64,000 nt of DNA from Ecdyonurus torrentis (lineage: Eukaryota; Arthropoda; Insecta; Ephemeroptera; Heptageniidae), in contig OX439127.1 in assembly GCA_949318235.1 (NCBI GenBank), forward strand, positions 9,564,694 through 9,628,693. The letters are read 5' to 3'. This document shows positions 43,710 to 55,206 of this stretch, piece by piece (the stretch's first letter is position 1; each line of letters opens with the position of its first letter). The position numbers were made by a program, and so were the translations under genes. Under the pieces are notes generated by a model that saw only the letters and a program-made list of their open reading frames with translations, was not told the DNA's origin and ran no database searches.

Positions 43710-45226
43710 CAGAGGCGTACACATCAACTACACGAGTAAGCGGTAGACAAGAGAGTTATAAGGGTGGAGGAAACTGAATTTTCATAATAGCTTTCTGAGT
43801 GATTTCCAAGGAGTTGGCCACTGCAATTTATTGACCAAACTAGACTAAGAGGAACACTCGTTTTAGGAAGGGTGAGTGAATAGGGTGGCAAGAAAAGGAA
43901 GGATGGTTTTCTCAACTGACAGAGAAGATGCTCTGCCACACTTGCGAACGCCATATAGTCTTCTCTTCCCTTTTCTACAACCTCCTTTCCAAATTGCCCT
44001 ATCGATACTGCGACTACCATTTGGCACAAGAGTGACATGTACAAATGGCCCTATAGTGCCATGTGTTGGTAGAAAATCAGCTCTTCTCCAAGTGAGAGAC
44101 AAGATTGTTCTGAAGAGGCACCTCATGTTGTGACCTGACCCCTCACTACTTTTCAGCCTTAAACCTCTTAAAGAATTCAAATGTCTATTTTCTTGTCAAT
44201 TTAAAATACCAGTCACTAGAGAAATATACTTAGGAAAATAAAACTCTCCTTTATTTTGAACGTCAAGATTTCTAGTGAAGTATATACATTTCTTGAGAAA
44301 TCAATTGCAAATTTTATGCATTGATTCTATGGAATTGTACGTGTCTTATAAAAAGGAGAAAAAAAAAGTATAAAAGAACGAGCGTAAAAATAAATAAGAG
44401 CGCTTGTTACTTGATAGTTTGACATTAGGTCGTGAAGGAACTTAAATCCTTCGAAATAAACAGCTTAGCCGTAGGACTTCTAATGCTACAATCGCAAATA
44501 GAGACTTTTATTTGAAGTCAATAAAGTCATTGGCCTTTTAAAAAAACAAAAGCTGTGACAAAAAATAAAATAAATAAACAAAAATAATAACATTTATAAT
44601 ACATTATATGTTTGCTAAATTATGTGACCCTAATTTTCATGCACAAACATGATTAGCCAACTTAATTATCATCATTAAAAGTTAATACTTTTTGTTTCCT
44701 CTCACAGATCTATTTTTTTAAGATTTAAAAAGAAATTTGAAAAAAAAAAAAAAAACGGGGAAAAATTGCAAATATATATTTTAATTTAAGAGAGGGTGAG
44801 AGAGTGTGAAGCAATTTATTGAGACACTCGCGCAGTCCTGTGAAATAGGCACGTGCCACCAGACTATACAGCACTTTTATTTCATTTCGTTATTTTACAG
44901 TATCTGAACGAGGACGAGTTGAGGTAAAGAAAAAATACGACACTTGGTTGTCAGAGATAGAGAAGTTCTTTTACTTTCTCAAGGCATGCACAACGCGTGC
45001 TTATTTTCTTGACTATATAACCGTCTGCCTGCTTTCACTGCAACCAGGAGGCAACTTAATGGACCGCGAGCTTCAAGAAGTGGCAGTCAAGGATTTGGCT
45101 AAGACTATCGAGTATTGGCAAATCGATGGAATCCAACTTGCAACTAGCAAAAAGAAGGGAGATGCCATGTAACATCTCTTACTTGATAAAATGGTGTGAC
45201 CACTCACAAAGAAAAAGAAGAAATTG

Positions 45227-45292
<66 letters not shown>

Positions 45293-46431
45293 CGAGTCTT
45301 ACTATCTGCATCTATCGTGTCACTTAGTCTTAAAATGTTTTAAGATAAAATTTCAGAGTTTTCACGGTTCACATTTTCTTTACGGCTTTTAAACGTCGCG
45401 TGCATATTTTGAAATTCTTTGTATAATAATAAAAAAAATACAATCATCAAGCAATAATTTACTATATATTATAGAAAAAAAAAATCACGCCATTTTTTTT
45501 ATCTAGTATTTTTACTGCCTATAATTATCTTACTATCATAGTTAAAATGAGTGCAAACAAATTACAGAAATATATAATATTAATTTTATGAAGTAAAAAG
45601 TGAACATCATCTATCTATTATACTGTATTATATGGAAAATAAGAAGTAAATGTGTCAATTTTCTCTCTCATGTAATCATATTTTTTACGTTCTCATGCAG
45701 TTCGTAGAAATATATATATTTTTACCGTCGACTATAACCTGTTGTTTGTAGAATATATAAACGACGTAAAACTTTAACTTAACACGTTTTGATAGTATAT
45801 TTATATGAAATAAATACATGATCACGGTAATCAATACTAACAAGTAAGTAATACACACGCATGTATTGTATCTTAATGTATCAACGGACTGTAACAAATT
45901 AACTGATTACAAATTTTAAATCAATTCAATATAAAAATACATACACTACACGAATGTTTCAAATAAAATATTTTGAAGTTTTAATTTAATTAAGTGATAT
46001 TGAAATGAAATAATCACGAATATTTATGTACTTTATGTACAGCATGCAAGAATTTAAAATATTGTTACTATGTATATTTGGTATCAAATTCTGTTTTGTA
46101 ATTATAAAAAACCTCACTAAAAAAAAAAAGAAAAAAAAAGTAAATTATTAACAAAATAAAGCCAGAGAATTTATTTTTATTTTGCTATAATTTTATTTTC
46201 GTTTCTTTGTTCTTACTTCTTTTATGTTTTTGTTTTTAATATTAAGGGTTAAATTATTTATTAGAATCAATGCATCTTACGTATTTTTATTTTTTTATAT
46301 TTGAGCTTCTTATTCTTATGAATATTTTATATATGAAATACTTTTTCAAAACTTTTCAGATTATATTGTCAAGGCATGCTAAATATAAAAAATATATTGG
46401 TACTCACTGCCTCGTTGTGGAATCTGTGCAG
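33240..46431 (-). CDS. onecut: ONECUT (HNF6-class) transcription factor, 3' part: linker, homeodomain, C-terminus
   Basis: Cut-homeodomain DNA-binding transcription factor acting in the nucleus; family members control neuronal and, in vertebrates, liver/pancreas programmes. The exons in the window are 46408-46431, 36913-37025 and 33240-33542, with phases 1, 1, 0. The homeodomain runs KKPRLVFTDLQRRTLQAIFK, intron, ETKRPSKEMQVTIARQLGLE, PTTVGNFFMNARRRSMDKWK. The NFFMNARRRS recognition helix with Phe48 and Met50 is diagnostic of Onecut. A Ser/Gln-rich tail with polyglutamine runs follows. The Cut domain expected upstream is not in the window: no minus-strand frame with its conserved SQGTLSDLLRNPKPW or MWKWLQEPE motifs was seen up to 64000. 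The gene must therefore extend beyond the right edge, with an intron of more than 17.5 kb. Confidence 0.97.
33765..33967. mobile_element. MITE family 3, copy 2 (ONECUT intron)
   Basis: 203 bp with TIRs CGGAAAAAATAAATTACGTA on the left and CGGACAAAAATAAATACGTA (complement) on the right, flanked by TA (33765-33766, 33966-33967). It starts 223 bp upstream of the terminal exon acceptor and is oriented opposite to the copy at 31292-31508. Confidence 0.82.
34208..34502. mobile_element. Fold-back MITE with ~120-bp TIRs
   Basis: 295 bp. Left end GGGGTAAAATTTTATTGCAT and right-end complement GGGGTAATTTTATTTCATAT continue as imperfect inverted arms, sharing ACATTGTCCTGAATCGAT. Both arms end at a TGACGTCA palindrome (34327-34334 and 34379-34386) near the centre, with a spacer of about 45 bp. 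The element lies in the ONECUT intron between its last two exons. Confidence 0.8.
35146..35294 (-). other. GC-rich island with open minus-strand frame, possible alternative exon
   Basis: In the ONECUT intron 33543-36912, one block of about 150 bp has roughly balanced base composition. On the minus strand it follows an acceptor-like TTAGTCACATGCAG and stays open for 48 codons in the frame reading AVAQLQMDKSALLHYTCVSL, then HPRTAGIRRLSFHTLEIPNS, to a TAG at 35146. I do not recognise the peptide. Other frames are also fairly open, as expected at this GC content, so coding is unproven. Confidence 0.3.
36595..36632. repeat. Poly(T) run (poly(A) on the gene strand)
   Basis: A T run of about 32 bp in the ONECUT intron close to the homeodomain exon. 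The minus-strand reading frame that spans 36580-37101 is exon plus intron read-through and not a protein. Confidence 0.9.
36913..37025 (-). CDS. onecut: ONECUT exon: linker and homeodomain helix 1
   Basis: 113 nt, phase 1 in (acceptor TTTGATTACAG), phase 0 out (ATTTTTAAG|GTTCAT). It encodes CKRKEDPQSQPEHPPAPKKP and RLVFTDLQRRTLQAIFK. The CKRKE start is the conserved junction after the Cut domain, and KKPRLVFTD begins the homeodomain. Codon usage is markedly GC-richer than the flanking introns. Confidence 0.96.
37850..37950. repeat. (AAAT)n tetranucleotide microsatellite
   Basis: About 100 bp of AAAT repeat with two AAGT interruptions, inside the ONECUT intron. Confidence 0.95.
39655..39735 (+). 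mobile_element. Probable 3' tail of a non-LTR element
   Basis: GTACGCCTGATTTCACCCAA followed by TAAAAGCCATTTATTATTATTA resembles the 3' end of invertebrate LINEs that finish in an (ATT)n tail. Only about 80 bp is present, with no coding part, so the call rests on tail form alone. Confidence 0.35.
42559..42613. repeat. (TC)n microsatellite, 55 bp
   Basis: Pure TC repeat; GA on the ONECUT transcript strand. Confidence 0.97.
43548..43706. repeat. (TA)n and (GA)n microsatellite pair
   Basis: 58 bp of TA (43548-43605), 36 bp of unique sequence, then 65 bp of GA (43642-43706). Confidence 0.95.
44948..45172 (+). CDS. Unrecognised plus-strand ORF, 74 codons
   Basis: Open frame antisense to the ONECUT intron. 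The second half, after an acceptor-like TTTCACTGCAACCAG at about 45048, reads GGNLMDRELQEVAVKDLAKT then IEYWQIDGIQLATSKKKGDA to a TAA. It has a helix-like, coding-looking composition that stands out from the AT-rich surroundings. The first half is less convincing. I know no family for it; it could be a 3' terminal exon of an antisense gene, a transposon remnant or chance. Confidence 0.25.
   Translation: MSEIEKFFYFLKACTTRAYFLDYITVCLLSLQPGGNLMDRELQEVAVKDLAKTIEYWQIDGIQLATSKKKGDAM
45226..45290. repeat. (GA)n microsatellite, 65 bp
   Basis: GA repeat with one early AAAG interruption. Confidence 0.95.
46408..46431 (-). CDS. onecut: ONECUT 24-nt microexon between Cut domain and homeodomain
   Basis: On the minus strand a strong acceptor (TTTGTTTCTTCTTTCAG) is followed by exactly 24 nt and a consensus donor GTGAGTA. 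Entered in phase 1 it encodes A-Q-I-P-Q-R-G and leaves in phase 1. Joined to the exon at 37025 it gives AQIPQRG-T-CKRKED. The phase agrees with what the downstream exon needs, and 24 nt preserves frame if skipped. The position is the linker between Cut domain and homeodomain, where vertebrate HNF6 is known to vary by alternative splicing (alpha/beta isoforms). The upstream Cut exon is out of the window, so one junction is unseen. Confidence 0.8.
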
Positions 46432-46727
46432 CTGAAAGAAGAAACAAACACAAAAATCATTTTAAACACTTTCCTTCAGATAAATTCACAATTTACATAA
46501 AATAACAATTATAACAGCAAGATAAATATATTTTTCTATAACGCGATTTTCAAATAACAGGGAAAGACACAGAAAAAATAAATAAAAATCTAAGACACCA
46601 AGAAATACAACTTATCATTAATATATTTAAAAATGTTATTAATATAAGACTTATAACCATTTAAATATATAATTATATATGTATGTATATAAATATATAT
46701 ATCTATACAGGCCTTAATACTTCCACA

Positions 46728-46730
<3 letters not shown>

Positions 46731-46762
<32 letters not shown>
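46731..46762. repeat. Poly(T) run, 32 bp
   Basis: Uninterrupted T run (A run on the gene strand) about 300 bp upstream of the ONECUT microexon. Confidence 0.95.
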
Positions 46763-46763
<1 letters not shown>

Positions 46764-48071
46764 TAAATAAAAATATAAGTATTTTTCATAGTAATGGATA
46801 GAAATGGGTAAAAATAAAATTAAAGGAAATAGATGTCAAATGTATTTCTGGGATATGAAATACAGGGTATTTGTGATGTTTGACGTTGCTGCAGCAGCTC
46901 ATGACGATCATATTGGCGAATGTTGCATGGAAGGAGACTAGTAGACAAATCTCAGACAGGCATACAAGCATGACATGGCATTAGTCACTATTAACAACCC
47001 ATCATCACAAACAATCAAGCAGTTTAATAAGAAATTAACTGCATTGTGATGATACGTTGTCACAACCTATGGTGTATCAATAAAAATAATCACAATAATT
47101 ATATTTAAAAAGGATTAAGGTTCAGGCGAGCTGAGGATAAATTTGTATGCATCAATCCGACAAGCACGAGCACATTTAAAAACATCAGCAAGCAAAAGGG
47201 AAAATAAAAGACATTGTTTTTTTGTTTTTTTTTGTAAAGAAAAAAATAAATAATATTTTATAAATTTATATATGAAAAGAAAATATATTGAAGCAAAAAA
47301 TATATAAATTAGCTATTAAAAAACAAAGTAAACAAATAAAATTACAAGAAAAATAAAAGAAACCTTGCCTAATTCAACTGTCAATACAAAAAGTATGTAT
47401 ATTTTTTTACAGCCTCAAGAAAACGAATTTATATAGATATAAAATCTGTTTTGTTTTAAATGTAATTTCAAAGTAACTGTTCGTTATTGGTGTTATACAG
47501 TTAAGATGCAAGACGTCTGTATTGTTGCTATCATCTGTACGTGATGTTTAATTTGGTCGGCAAAGAAGATGAGAGAGATATTTTACCTTCAGGGGAAGCG
47601 GTACACTTTGAGAAGCAATTTTATTTTTCGATTTTGCTTTCAAGTTATAATTGGGTGGTGTGCGTGAGTATATATTTATGTATATGTTAACGTAGCATTC
47701 TGATAAAGGATGAAGTGGAGGAGTAAAATGAAGAAGGAGGCAGATCCTTTACTTTCTCCCACAATCTTTGTACAAAAGCTATCTGTTAAAATATGACGAT
47801 GTAAGAAAATAAGAAAAAAAAAAAAAAAAAAAAAGAAAACAAAAAGAATATCTGATCTGACTTGCATAAGTTCCTCAAAGGCATAAAATTATAAACAACA
47901 ACAAAAGGTTTATAATTTTTTGAAAATTTTACAATATCTTTGATTATGACATAAAATTTTGTAGTTTTAATAATAATAACAACAACAATAATAACAAAAA
48001 ATACAGTATAATAATATACTGATTTAATATAAAAAAAAATCAAATCTAAAACAATGACACAATGAAATAAG

Positions 48072-48248
<177 letters not shown>

Positions 48249-48464
48249 TATATATACATACACATAATAAATATTGGGATAAATTATTATAAGGAACAAA
48301 ACAAAGGGGTTATACATGGACACTTGATCATGCAAAGCCACTGACACCAATGCAAGACCGGAGATGCTAAAAGATAATATAGTATAATAATAATAATATA
48401 CGATAAATAGTTATAATCTAAGCGAGACTATATAGAGTTGGCTAAGGAGGAAACTTAGACTCAC

Positions 48465-48537
48465 AAGCACGAAGAGGAGGGTGCTTTCCTTCGTTTCGAG
48501 TTGACTGCTCTCGCGTTAACATTGCGCATCTGGCAGT
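48465..48537 (-). other. Candidate unannotated 73-nt exon in the ONECUT intron
   Basis: On the minus strand the acceptor-like CTCTGTTCTCATTGCAG precedes a 73-nt GC-rich block that ends at a GTGAGT donor. Two of three frames are open (one reads DCQMRNVNARAVNSKRRKAP). The length is not a multiple of three, so inclusion between the Cut exon and the microexon would shift frame. It is therefore more likely a poison, alternative-terminal or non-coding exon than a standard ONECUT exon, if it is used at all. Confidence 0.4.
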
Positions 48538-48810
48538 CTGCAATGAGAACAGAGAGTAGTCAAAATTTAGACAAATAAAAAAAATAAAAATAATTTTGGT
48601 TTATTTATCTTCTTTTGGCTTGAATAAAAGTGTTATTGATTATTTGTCCAATTTTTATTAAATTTAAAAATTATAATTGATTTCTGTTGTTATTTATTAA
48701 CAATTTAGATGTTCTGCTTATTGGAATCTTCCCGTAACATGTTTCAATTATATTTTTTCTTCTTCAAATTTCAAGTTTCTTTTTATATATGTATTTATAA
48801 ATATACATAC

Positions 48811-48962
<152 letters not shown>

Positions 48963-49939
48963 GTTGTCATCTTGTAAGAGTTTCTTTTTTTATTCTTATC
49001 ACCTTAATTTCATCTTCATTTCATAGAGTAAAAGTAAACGATGGGATTTGGTATAGTGATAAGATTATTAGATGAAGCAGAAAATATTTCAATTCCATGT
49101 TCTCTTTCTAGCTTTCACTCACTTCTTCTTCTTCTTTTCTTCCTCTTCTTTTCCTTTTTTCCTTTTTTTTTTTCTTTTTTTTTTTTCTTTTTTCTTTTTC
49201 TATTTTCTTCTTCTTTTTTTAATGTATATGTCACGGAAATTGCAGAGTAAATAGTGCTTTTAGTTGTAAAACATGGAAGATCTATCACATTTTGCTGTTA
49301 GACAGTCTCTCAATATTATGTCAGACAGAACAATCTGTATAATATGATGCAATAAATTTGTCTTTATCTTGCTTTTATGTGACATAATACTTTATGAGAA
49401 TATCCACGATACAATTTGTCATTTTATCAATGTAAAAATTGATTTTTATTTCTGAGGTAGGTTTCATTTTTTCTTTTAATATATTTCTTCTCAAGACAGA
49501 CATCTAGAAAAAAAAACAACAACTTCAGATTCAATTTGTTATAGTGGTATGTAGGTGATCGACACGCATATATAATTAGACCAATTCATGTCTTCTGGAT
49601 ACAGATTTCATCATGTGAAGAAAAAGAATGACATTTCTTATGTCTTTCTTTTTCAGCAACAAAGATAAAAAAAAAAAAAAAAAAAAAAAAAAAACTATGA
49701 TGATTTAACAAAAATATTCTTTGAAATGCCAGTTGAGTCAGCGTGATTCTTTCGATGTTGTTTCGTTGACAAGTTGTCTTTAACTTATTGAAATCTTGCA
49801 CATATTTAATCATCTTTAGTTGATATGTATTTAAAAATGTATTTTGGATAGAGAGAAAGAGAGAGAAAGGAAAAGTAGGAAAAGGTACGAATTAATTTAT
49901 TATTTTGTTTTATCGTTTAAAATGTTAGGGAGAAAACAA

Positions 49940-49972
49940 TTGAGGGTGTTTGTGTGTGTGTTGGTGTGTGTC

Positions 49973-50067
<95 letters not shown>
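49940..50067. repeat. Compound (TG)n-(GA)n microsatellite
   Basis: Imperfect TG repeat (49948-49986) running directly into 81 bp of GA (49987-50067). Another (GA)n block lies at 50151-50186. Confidence 0.95.
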
Positions 50068-50069
<2 letters not shown>

Positions 50070-50149
50070 AAGAGCTATATAGAAAAGAGGAGGATATGAG
50101 GGTGGTAAAACAAGGGGTGATGTAGTGGAGAGTGGAAGTAGTAGAATAC

Positions 50150-50187
<38 letters not shown>

Positions 50188-53100
50188 CAAGAGAAAGAAA
50201 GAGATACAGCAAAGGGGAGAGAAAGTATCGAAGTGGGGTGAGATTCATATATGTGTTTTAGTGTAGCGTGATAGAATAAGACTTCTTCTCAGTTATTTAA
50301 AATATTTTACGATGATAAATTATTATTTAGGTTTAATATTCACAAGACTTTATATATTTTTTATTATTATTTAATTTTTGTTGCACACAAAAAAAAAAGT
50401 AATTATTACTTATTACACTGAAGAGTAGTTATGGGTCAGGTAGGAAAATGGATAAGATATTTAATAGCATTATCTGGTTATGTCTATGCTGCTGCTTCAT
50501 ATTGTCGTATACACCAGGTGAAGTTAGTTGTGTGTTGGTTGTCTTGCTTGCTGCAGTCGTGCCGATAGCGAAAGTAAACAAGCCGTTAGGCCACTCTGGG
50601 GGCCTCGACAAATCACGTTATCTCTGTACTGCGTCCCTATAACACCCCACTAGTATACAGTAGTCTACCTAAGTTTGCTTACTAACTTGCTGACTCGTAA
50701 CATAAGGGTAACTCTTAAGTCTGTGACTACAAATATGAATTGTATACTTAAAAAATTATAATTATAATGTTATTATTTTATTGTATCAGGTGTTATAAGA
50801 TTTGTAATACTTTTTAAACGCAGCTATATTTTTCTTTCTTACTTACTAAAATTGATTTTTTTTAACAATCAATTTTTATGTGTAAAAATAGTGTAATTGT
50901 TAAAGCAAATATTGTGTGTTGTAGAGTGAAGCAGCTATAGAAAAAGAAGAGAGATAGAGAGAGAATAATAAAACGGATGTATTATTTTGTAGGCTGGCAC
51001 CTGAGACAGGACGATTGGCTTTCTTGCGAGAAAATTAATTATGTTGAGACGGTGCAAGGAGACTCTCTACTTCTTCCCGTGTTAGTCTGATGGATCTACG
51101 TCACTTCGTCGATCCAAACAATAAATCTCGCTGTGAATTGTTACCGCTGCTAGCTAGCTACTGTTTCACTGCCACTTCTTCTTATATACAAAGAAAATCT
51201 CACACGAACAAAAGTGTCTCTTTCCGTAGGATCGTCTTCCTTGATCCCAGGTTGATCCTACTGTTAAAGCTTGCTTATCAATTTTGCCATCAGGTTCTTT
51301 TTTTGCGTAGTACATCTTGATCTGCCAATACCATCTCATGTGCAATGCAATCTTATTTTATAAAACGATCAATGTATCTTCTAAAGTCGAAAAAGATTTC
51401 TCACTATAAAATAATTACAATTTCAAGTTAGAGATAAGACAATATATTTTGTTAACTTCGTGGAGAATAGCTGTAATAAATTCTTACTTGCGTTTCGTTT
51501 TGTTACTATTGTATGTGTTAAAAAAATAAATAACTATGTTTCTAAATGGCAAGTTCTTAAATTTTAACTCAAGCAATTTTTCAATTTGTCGTTTTTTTTT
51601 TGTTTTTTTTTTTGTTTTTTTCTATTTTTCTTTCTTCTATTAGGTGTTATTTTGTTCACATAGTCATCATCATAAATATTTTGTTCGGAGAAAAATTAAG
51701 AGGGAAGAACAAAAGAAGGTGATTACGCTACTTGAGTTTCTGTATTTACTTTCTTTTTTTCTTTCCTTGTGTGTATGTATGTGTTAGTGTATTATATGTA
51801 TAGCCTTGGTGGTGGTTTGTGGCTTGAGGTTTGTGAAGCGTATAGAGAAATGGTCCCAAGCGGGAGGTAATAACTAAACTTGCCACTACTCACCCACTTG
51901 TCTTTCAAAGTTGACGTCCTGCTGTTGGTGCTTCCAAAATACTTAAACTAAATATAATAAATAAGCTCGCACTGTTTTTTTTTTTTTTTTTTTTTTAAGC
52001 ACTGATGGGAAGAGAGTCTAATGAACTTTCTCGTAATAAATTAGATTGGTGATAAGTATCTTTAAACTCCTTAATTTTAACCCTCTTGCTTCAGTTAACC
52101 CTTAAAAATTTATAGAACTTTTAAGGGATACGTATATTTATCTTCATTAATTTCCAATATATTTAATTAGAAAATGGTGTAGCTAATCGCACTGGAAGAT
52201 TGGAAATCAAATTCAAAAGTAAAATAAGATTTAAAATAAAAGTTTAAAACTTTACTATAAATTTAAGTTTTAAATACAATTTTAATTAAAAAAAAAAAAA
52301 AAAAGGAAAACCACACGAGAAAATAAAAACACCTTGTGCTGCAAAAATGATAAACATACAGTTATAATAATGGATCGAAACAAATAAAATAAAAATATCG
52401 CATATTATCTTCGTATTATTAATGCAGCAAACTTTTCTTTGTATTTTGCGGTACAAAATACATCAGGTTGAATAGAAGCGAAGCGTTGTCAAGTGTGTCG
52501 CGTCTCGTTGTACTTACTTCCCCCTTCCTCTAATTAGCATCCCATACAGGCGCCATCATCCTGAACCACCTATTCCAGCCGATAATGAGCTCGATCGAGT
52601 TGTTTGCTTCAAACTCCCTTCTTTCTTCCTTTCTTACTGTAAACCTTCTACTTTTATTTTCAGCTATTCCTTTTTAAGATTCACCCAGGGAAACATCCAA
52701 ACATGCCCACATAAATACACCATGCAAATACGCTTGAATACACCCAAGAGATCTTCGTTAAAAAGTCGCTTTAAATACTTTTGCGGTCTAGTATCATTAC
52801 TTAATATTTTGTGTAATTATGTTTGTGTAAATAATTACTTCTAAACTAATTAATCAGAGATATCCAATATGAATAAATAAAAAATTTATTTCATTTCTTC
52901 CATGAGGTTGTTATAATACGTTCTAATTTCTCTTCATTTTCTTCAATATAATTATGTCTCCTTTTCTTAATACTTCTTCATTATAATAAAATTTCTTATG
53001 CGCCTTTCTTCTTCTACTTCAGTTTTACGGAATTTTCATTTTTTTTACCGGCTTTTAGTAAATATATATTACTTAATTACTCGTACTTTTCATTTTGTTA

Positions 53101-53231
53101 TTTTTCAAGAGAAGACTTAAAATGTATTGTAGATGTGTCCGTTGTCTTGTTTTCTTTTTCTTATTTTCTCATCCAATCTTGTGTAAACTATTCTTAATCA
53201 CTGTTTTATTTCTCCTGCTACACCACTCATT

Positions 53232-53268
<37 letters not shown>

Positions 53269-54105
53269 TCACATTGCAGTTTTGCCATCCTCGTGGAATT
53301 CTACACAGCATCCAGTTTGCTTGTTCCATCGTCCATCCATCCGCCCGCCCGCTAGCTCAGCTCGACGGGGCCTATCACCACTTCGTACCGGCGGGCAAAC
53401 TCTATCAATCTTGCTGCACAGACAGTTCATTAACCGAGCGTATTAGTGTTGCCAGCTGTGGCTCACCGTTCCTCGCATGGGGCTGACTCTGGAAGTATGA
53501 ATCAAATTTGTTTTGGGCGTTGTCTCACGGTATAGTAGTTCCCTTCTCTAGGTGATGAAACAAACCCAATTTTTCATCTTGTAGAATATTTTGTATACAC
53601 AGATGAAGGATGTATGCTAAAAAGTTGAAAGTTCACCTACTTAAAACAATCCCTATATATATTTTAAGATAAGACGATAATAATATTATTTTCAATGTAG
53701 TCTGGTTTATTTCGAAGAGAAAACGAAGCCTGTCGATGGATTGTATACGCAAAAACAAGCACAAATCCCCGTCAAGTGCATGGTCGTGGCTAGTAAGCAG
53801 AGTGTGTTAGCTGGTTGGCAGTGCCGATGCTGGTGGTGCGAGTCACTGCAGCAACACCAAAAGCATCAGCAGCAGTAGCGGGACCAGCCAGATAAGCTGG
53901 CAAATGGGGCTGGGAGGGTGGCGTCCGTTGAAAGCATCGTGGGAACTACTCGGGCTGGCCTGCTTCCTTTTCCCTGCTCTTTGCCTCTACCCACCCACCC
54001 TTCTCTCCTTCCTCTTGTTCCTAGTCGAATAGATAAAAATATAAAGTTGATCTGCACCTCTTCGACATTTTTTCATCTGTCACTGCTTTTTAAAACCAAT
54101 ATTTT

Positions 54106-54108
<3 letters not shown>

Positions 54109-54192
<84 letters not shown>
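54109..54192. repeat. (TA)n microsatellite, ~84 bp
   Basis: Pure TA repeat; the ORF read through it (poly-Tyr/Ile) is not a gene. Confidence 0.97.
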
Positions 54193-54197
<5 letters not shown>

Positions 54198-54390
54198 TTT
54201 ATTTATTTATTTCCGAAATTCTCACGCATATAAAACAGTAAGTTACTTAAAAATTGTTTGAAAATGCTTATAATGAAAGAGAATAAATAGTTTATTATTT
54301 TTATTTACTTTGTTTGAAACTAATGTCAATTTAAAATACTATTCTTTTATTATTATTATTGAAAATCTTTTATTATTTATACTTGGCTTC

Positions 54391-54426
<36 letters not shown>

Positions 54427-55186
54427 ACGATCTTTACTTACCGTGGTGACATCAAATGGTTCTTTCCCGGAAGTAAATAATCCGTTTGAATAAAGTAACA
54501 AGATTTTCAATTTTAAATATATTACGTAGAATTTGATAAATCTGTAATTTTAATGACTTTTTATTTAATTCGTAATTTAAGTGATTGTAATTTTAACCGC
54601 AACAGATAATTACATTTATGCTATAAATTTATTGAGTTCATCATATTATGATGTATACATATAAATTGATGGAAATATTTTTAAACTTCAACAATTGGGA
54701 CCATTATTTTTTGTTTTAACAATTAACTACTTTTGAGGCTTTCAATGATTAATATTAAATACGGTATTTCTTAAAAACAATACTTAAAAAAAGTGATCGC
54801 GCATAATTGCATTCAAGCAGTGGCAGAAAATAGGGAGGGTGAGTGATTGTGAGAGGTGCTGTGATGGAAAAGAATAGCATTTAGCAAGAGTAAAATCATC
54901 GCATGTCTGATGCAGGCGCCTAAAATGACTAACTAAGCTACATAATTATAAATAATGAGAAAATAGAGAAGGGTTTTATAAATGTGTATAAATTATTGTG
55001 CGGACAATAAATAGGCCTGCTGTAAATCAGCATTTAATTTATTTTTTTTCTTTCTAAAATTGCCTTGCTTGTTTTTATTTAAAAAAAAACAATTTGTAGT
55101 CTTTTTAAATTTAAAATTTTCCAAGTCTTACCCTGCTGTTATTTAATTCGCCCAAACATCGAAGTTGTTGATCATGGTTGAAAAAC

Positions 55187-55206
55187 ACTTACCTGAAAAA
55201 AGAGTT
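55187..55206 (-). promoter_or_regulatory. Candidate recursive (zero-length exon) splice site
   Basis: On the minus strand the sequence reads AACTCTTTTTTCAG immediately followed by GTAAGTG. A pyrimidine tract and acceptor AG abut a consensus donor with no exon between, which is the ratchet-point pattern of recursive splicing. It lies inside the very long ONECUT intron, about 8.8 kb upstream of the microexon. Recursive splicing is established for long introns of fly and vertebrate neural genes; use here is inference. Confidence 0.5.

Larger units (their letters stand above)
37026..46407. other. ONECUT intron (homeodomain exon to microexon)
   Basis: 9.4-kb AT-rich intron on the minus strand. 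It contains the (AAAT)n tract, poly(A)/poly(T) runs (38558-38579, 39315-39346, 41425-41447, 42127-42149), the (TC)n, (TA)n and (GA)n microsatellites at 42.5-45.3 kb, a probable LINE 3' tail at 39655, and an unexplained plus-strand ORF at 44948. No further ONECUT exon was recognised. Confidence 0.6.

Noticed and set aside
42444..43727. ORFs with SLSLSL, RERERE and YIYIYI repeats
   Set aside because: Translations of (TC)n, (GA)n and (TA)n microsatellites; the same holds for those at 47786-48970, 49844-50071, 54100-54193, 56899-57429, 59512-59712 and 60342-60572.
43724..44180. Overlapping 105-106 codon minus-strand ORFs in a GC-richer patch
   Set aside because: Several frames are open at once, no family is recognisable and no splice context supports them; they do not contain the Cut domain.
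50429..50642. Overlapping ORFs on both strands
   Set aside because: Short, open in opposite strands because of locally higher GC, with no homology or splice support.
53095..53486. Three overlapping plus-strand ORFs
   Set aside because: They pass through a GA repeat and a GC-rich intronic patch and give no recognisable domain.
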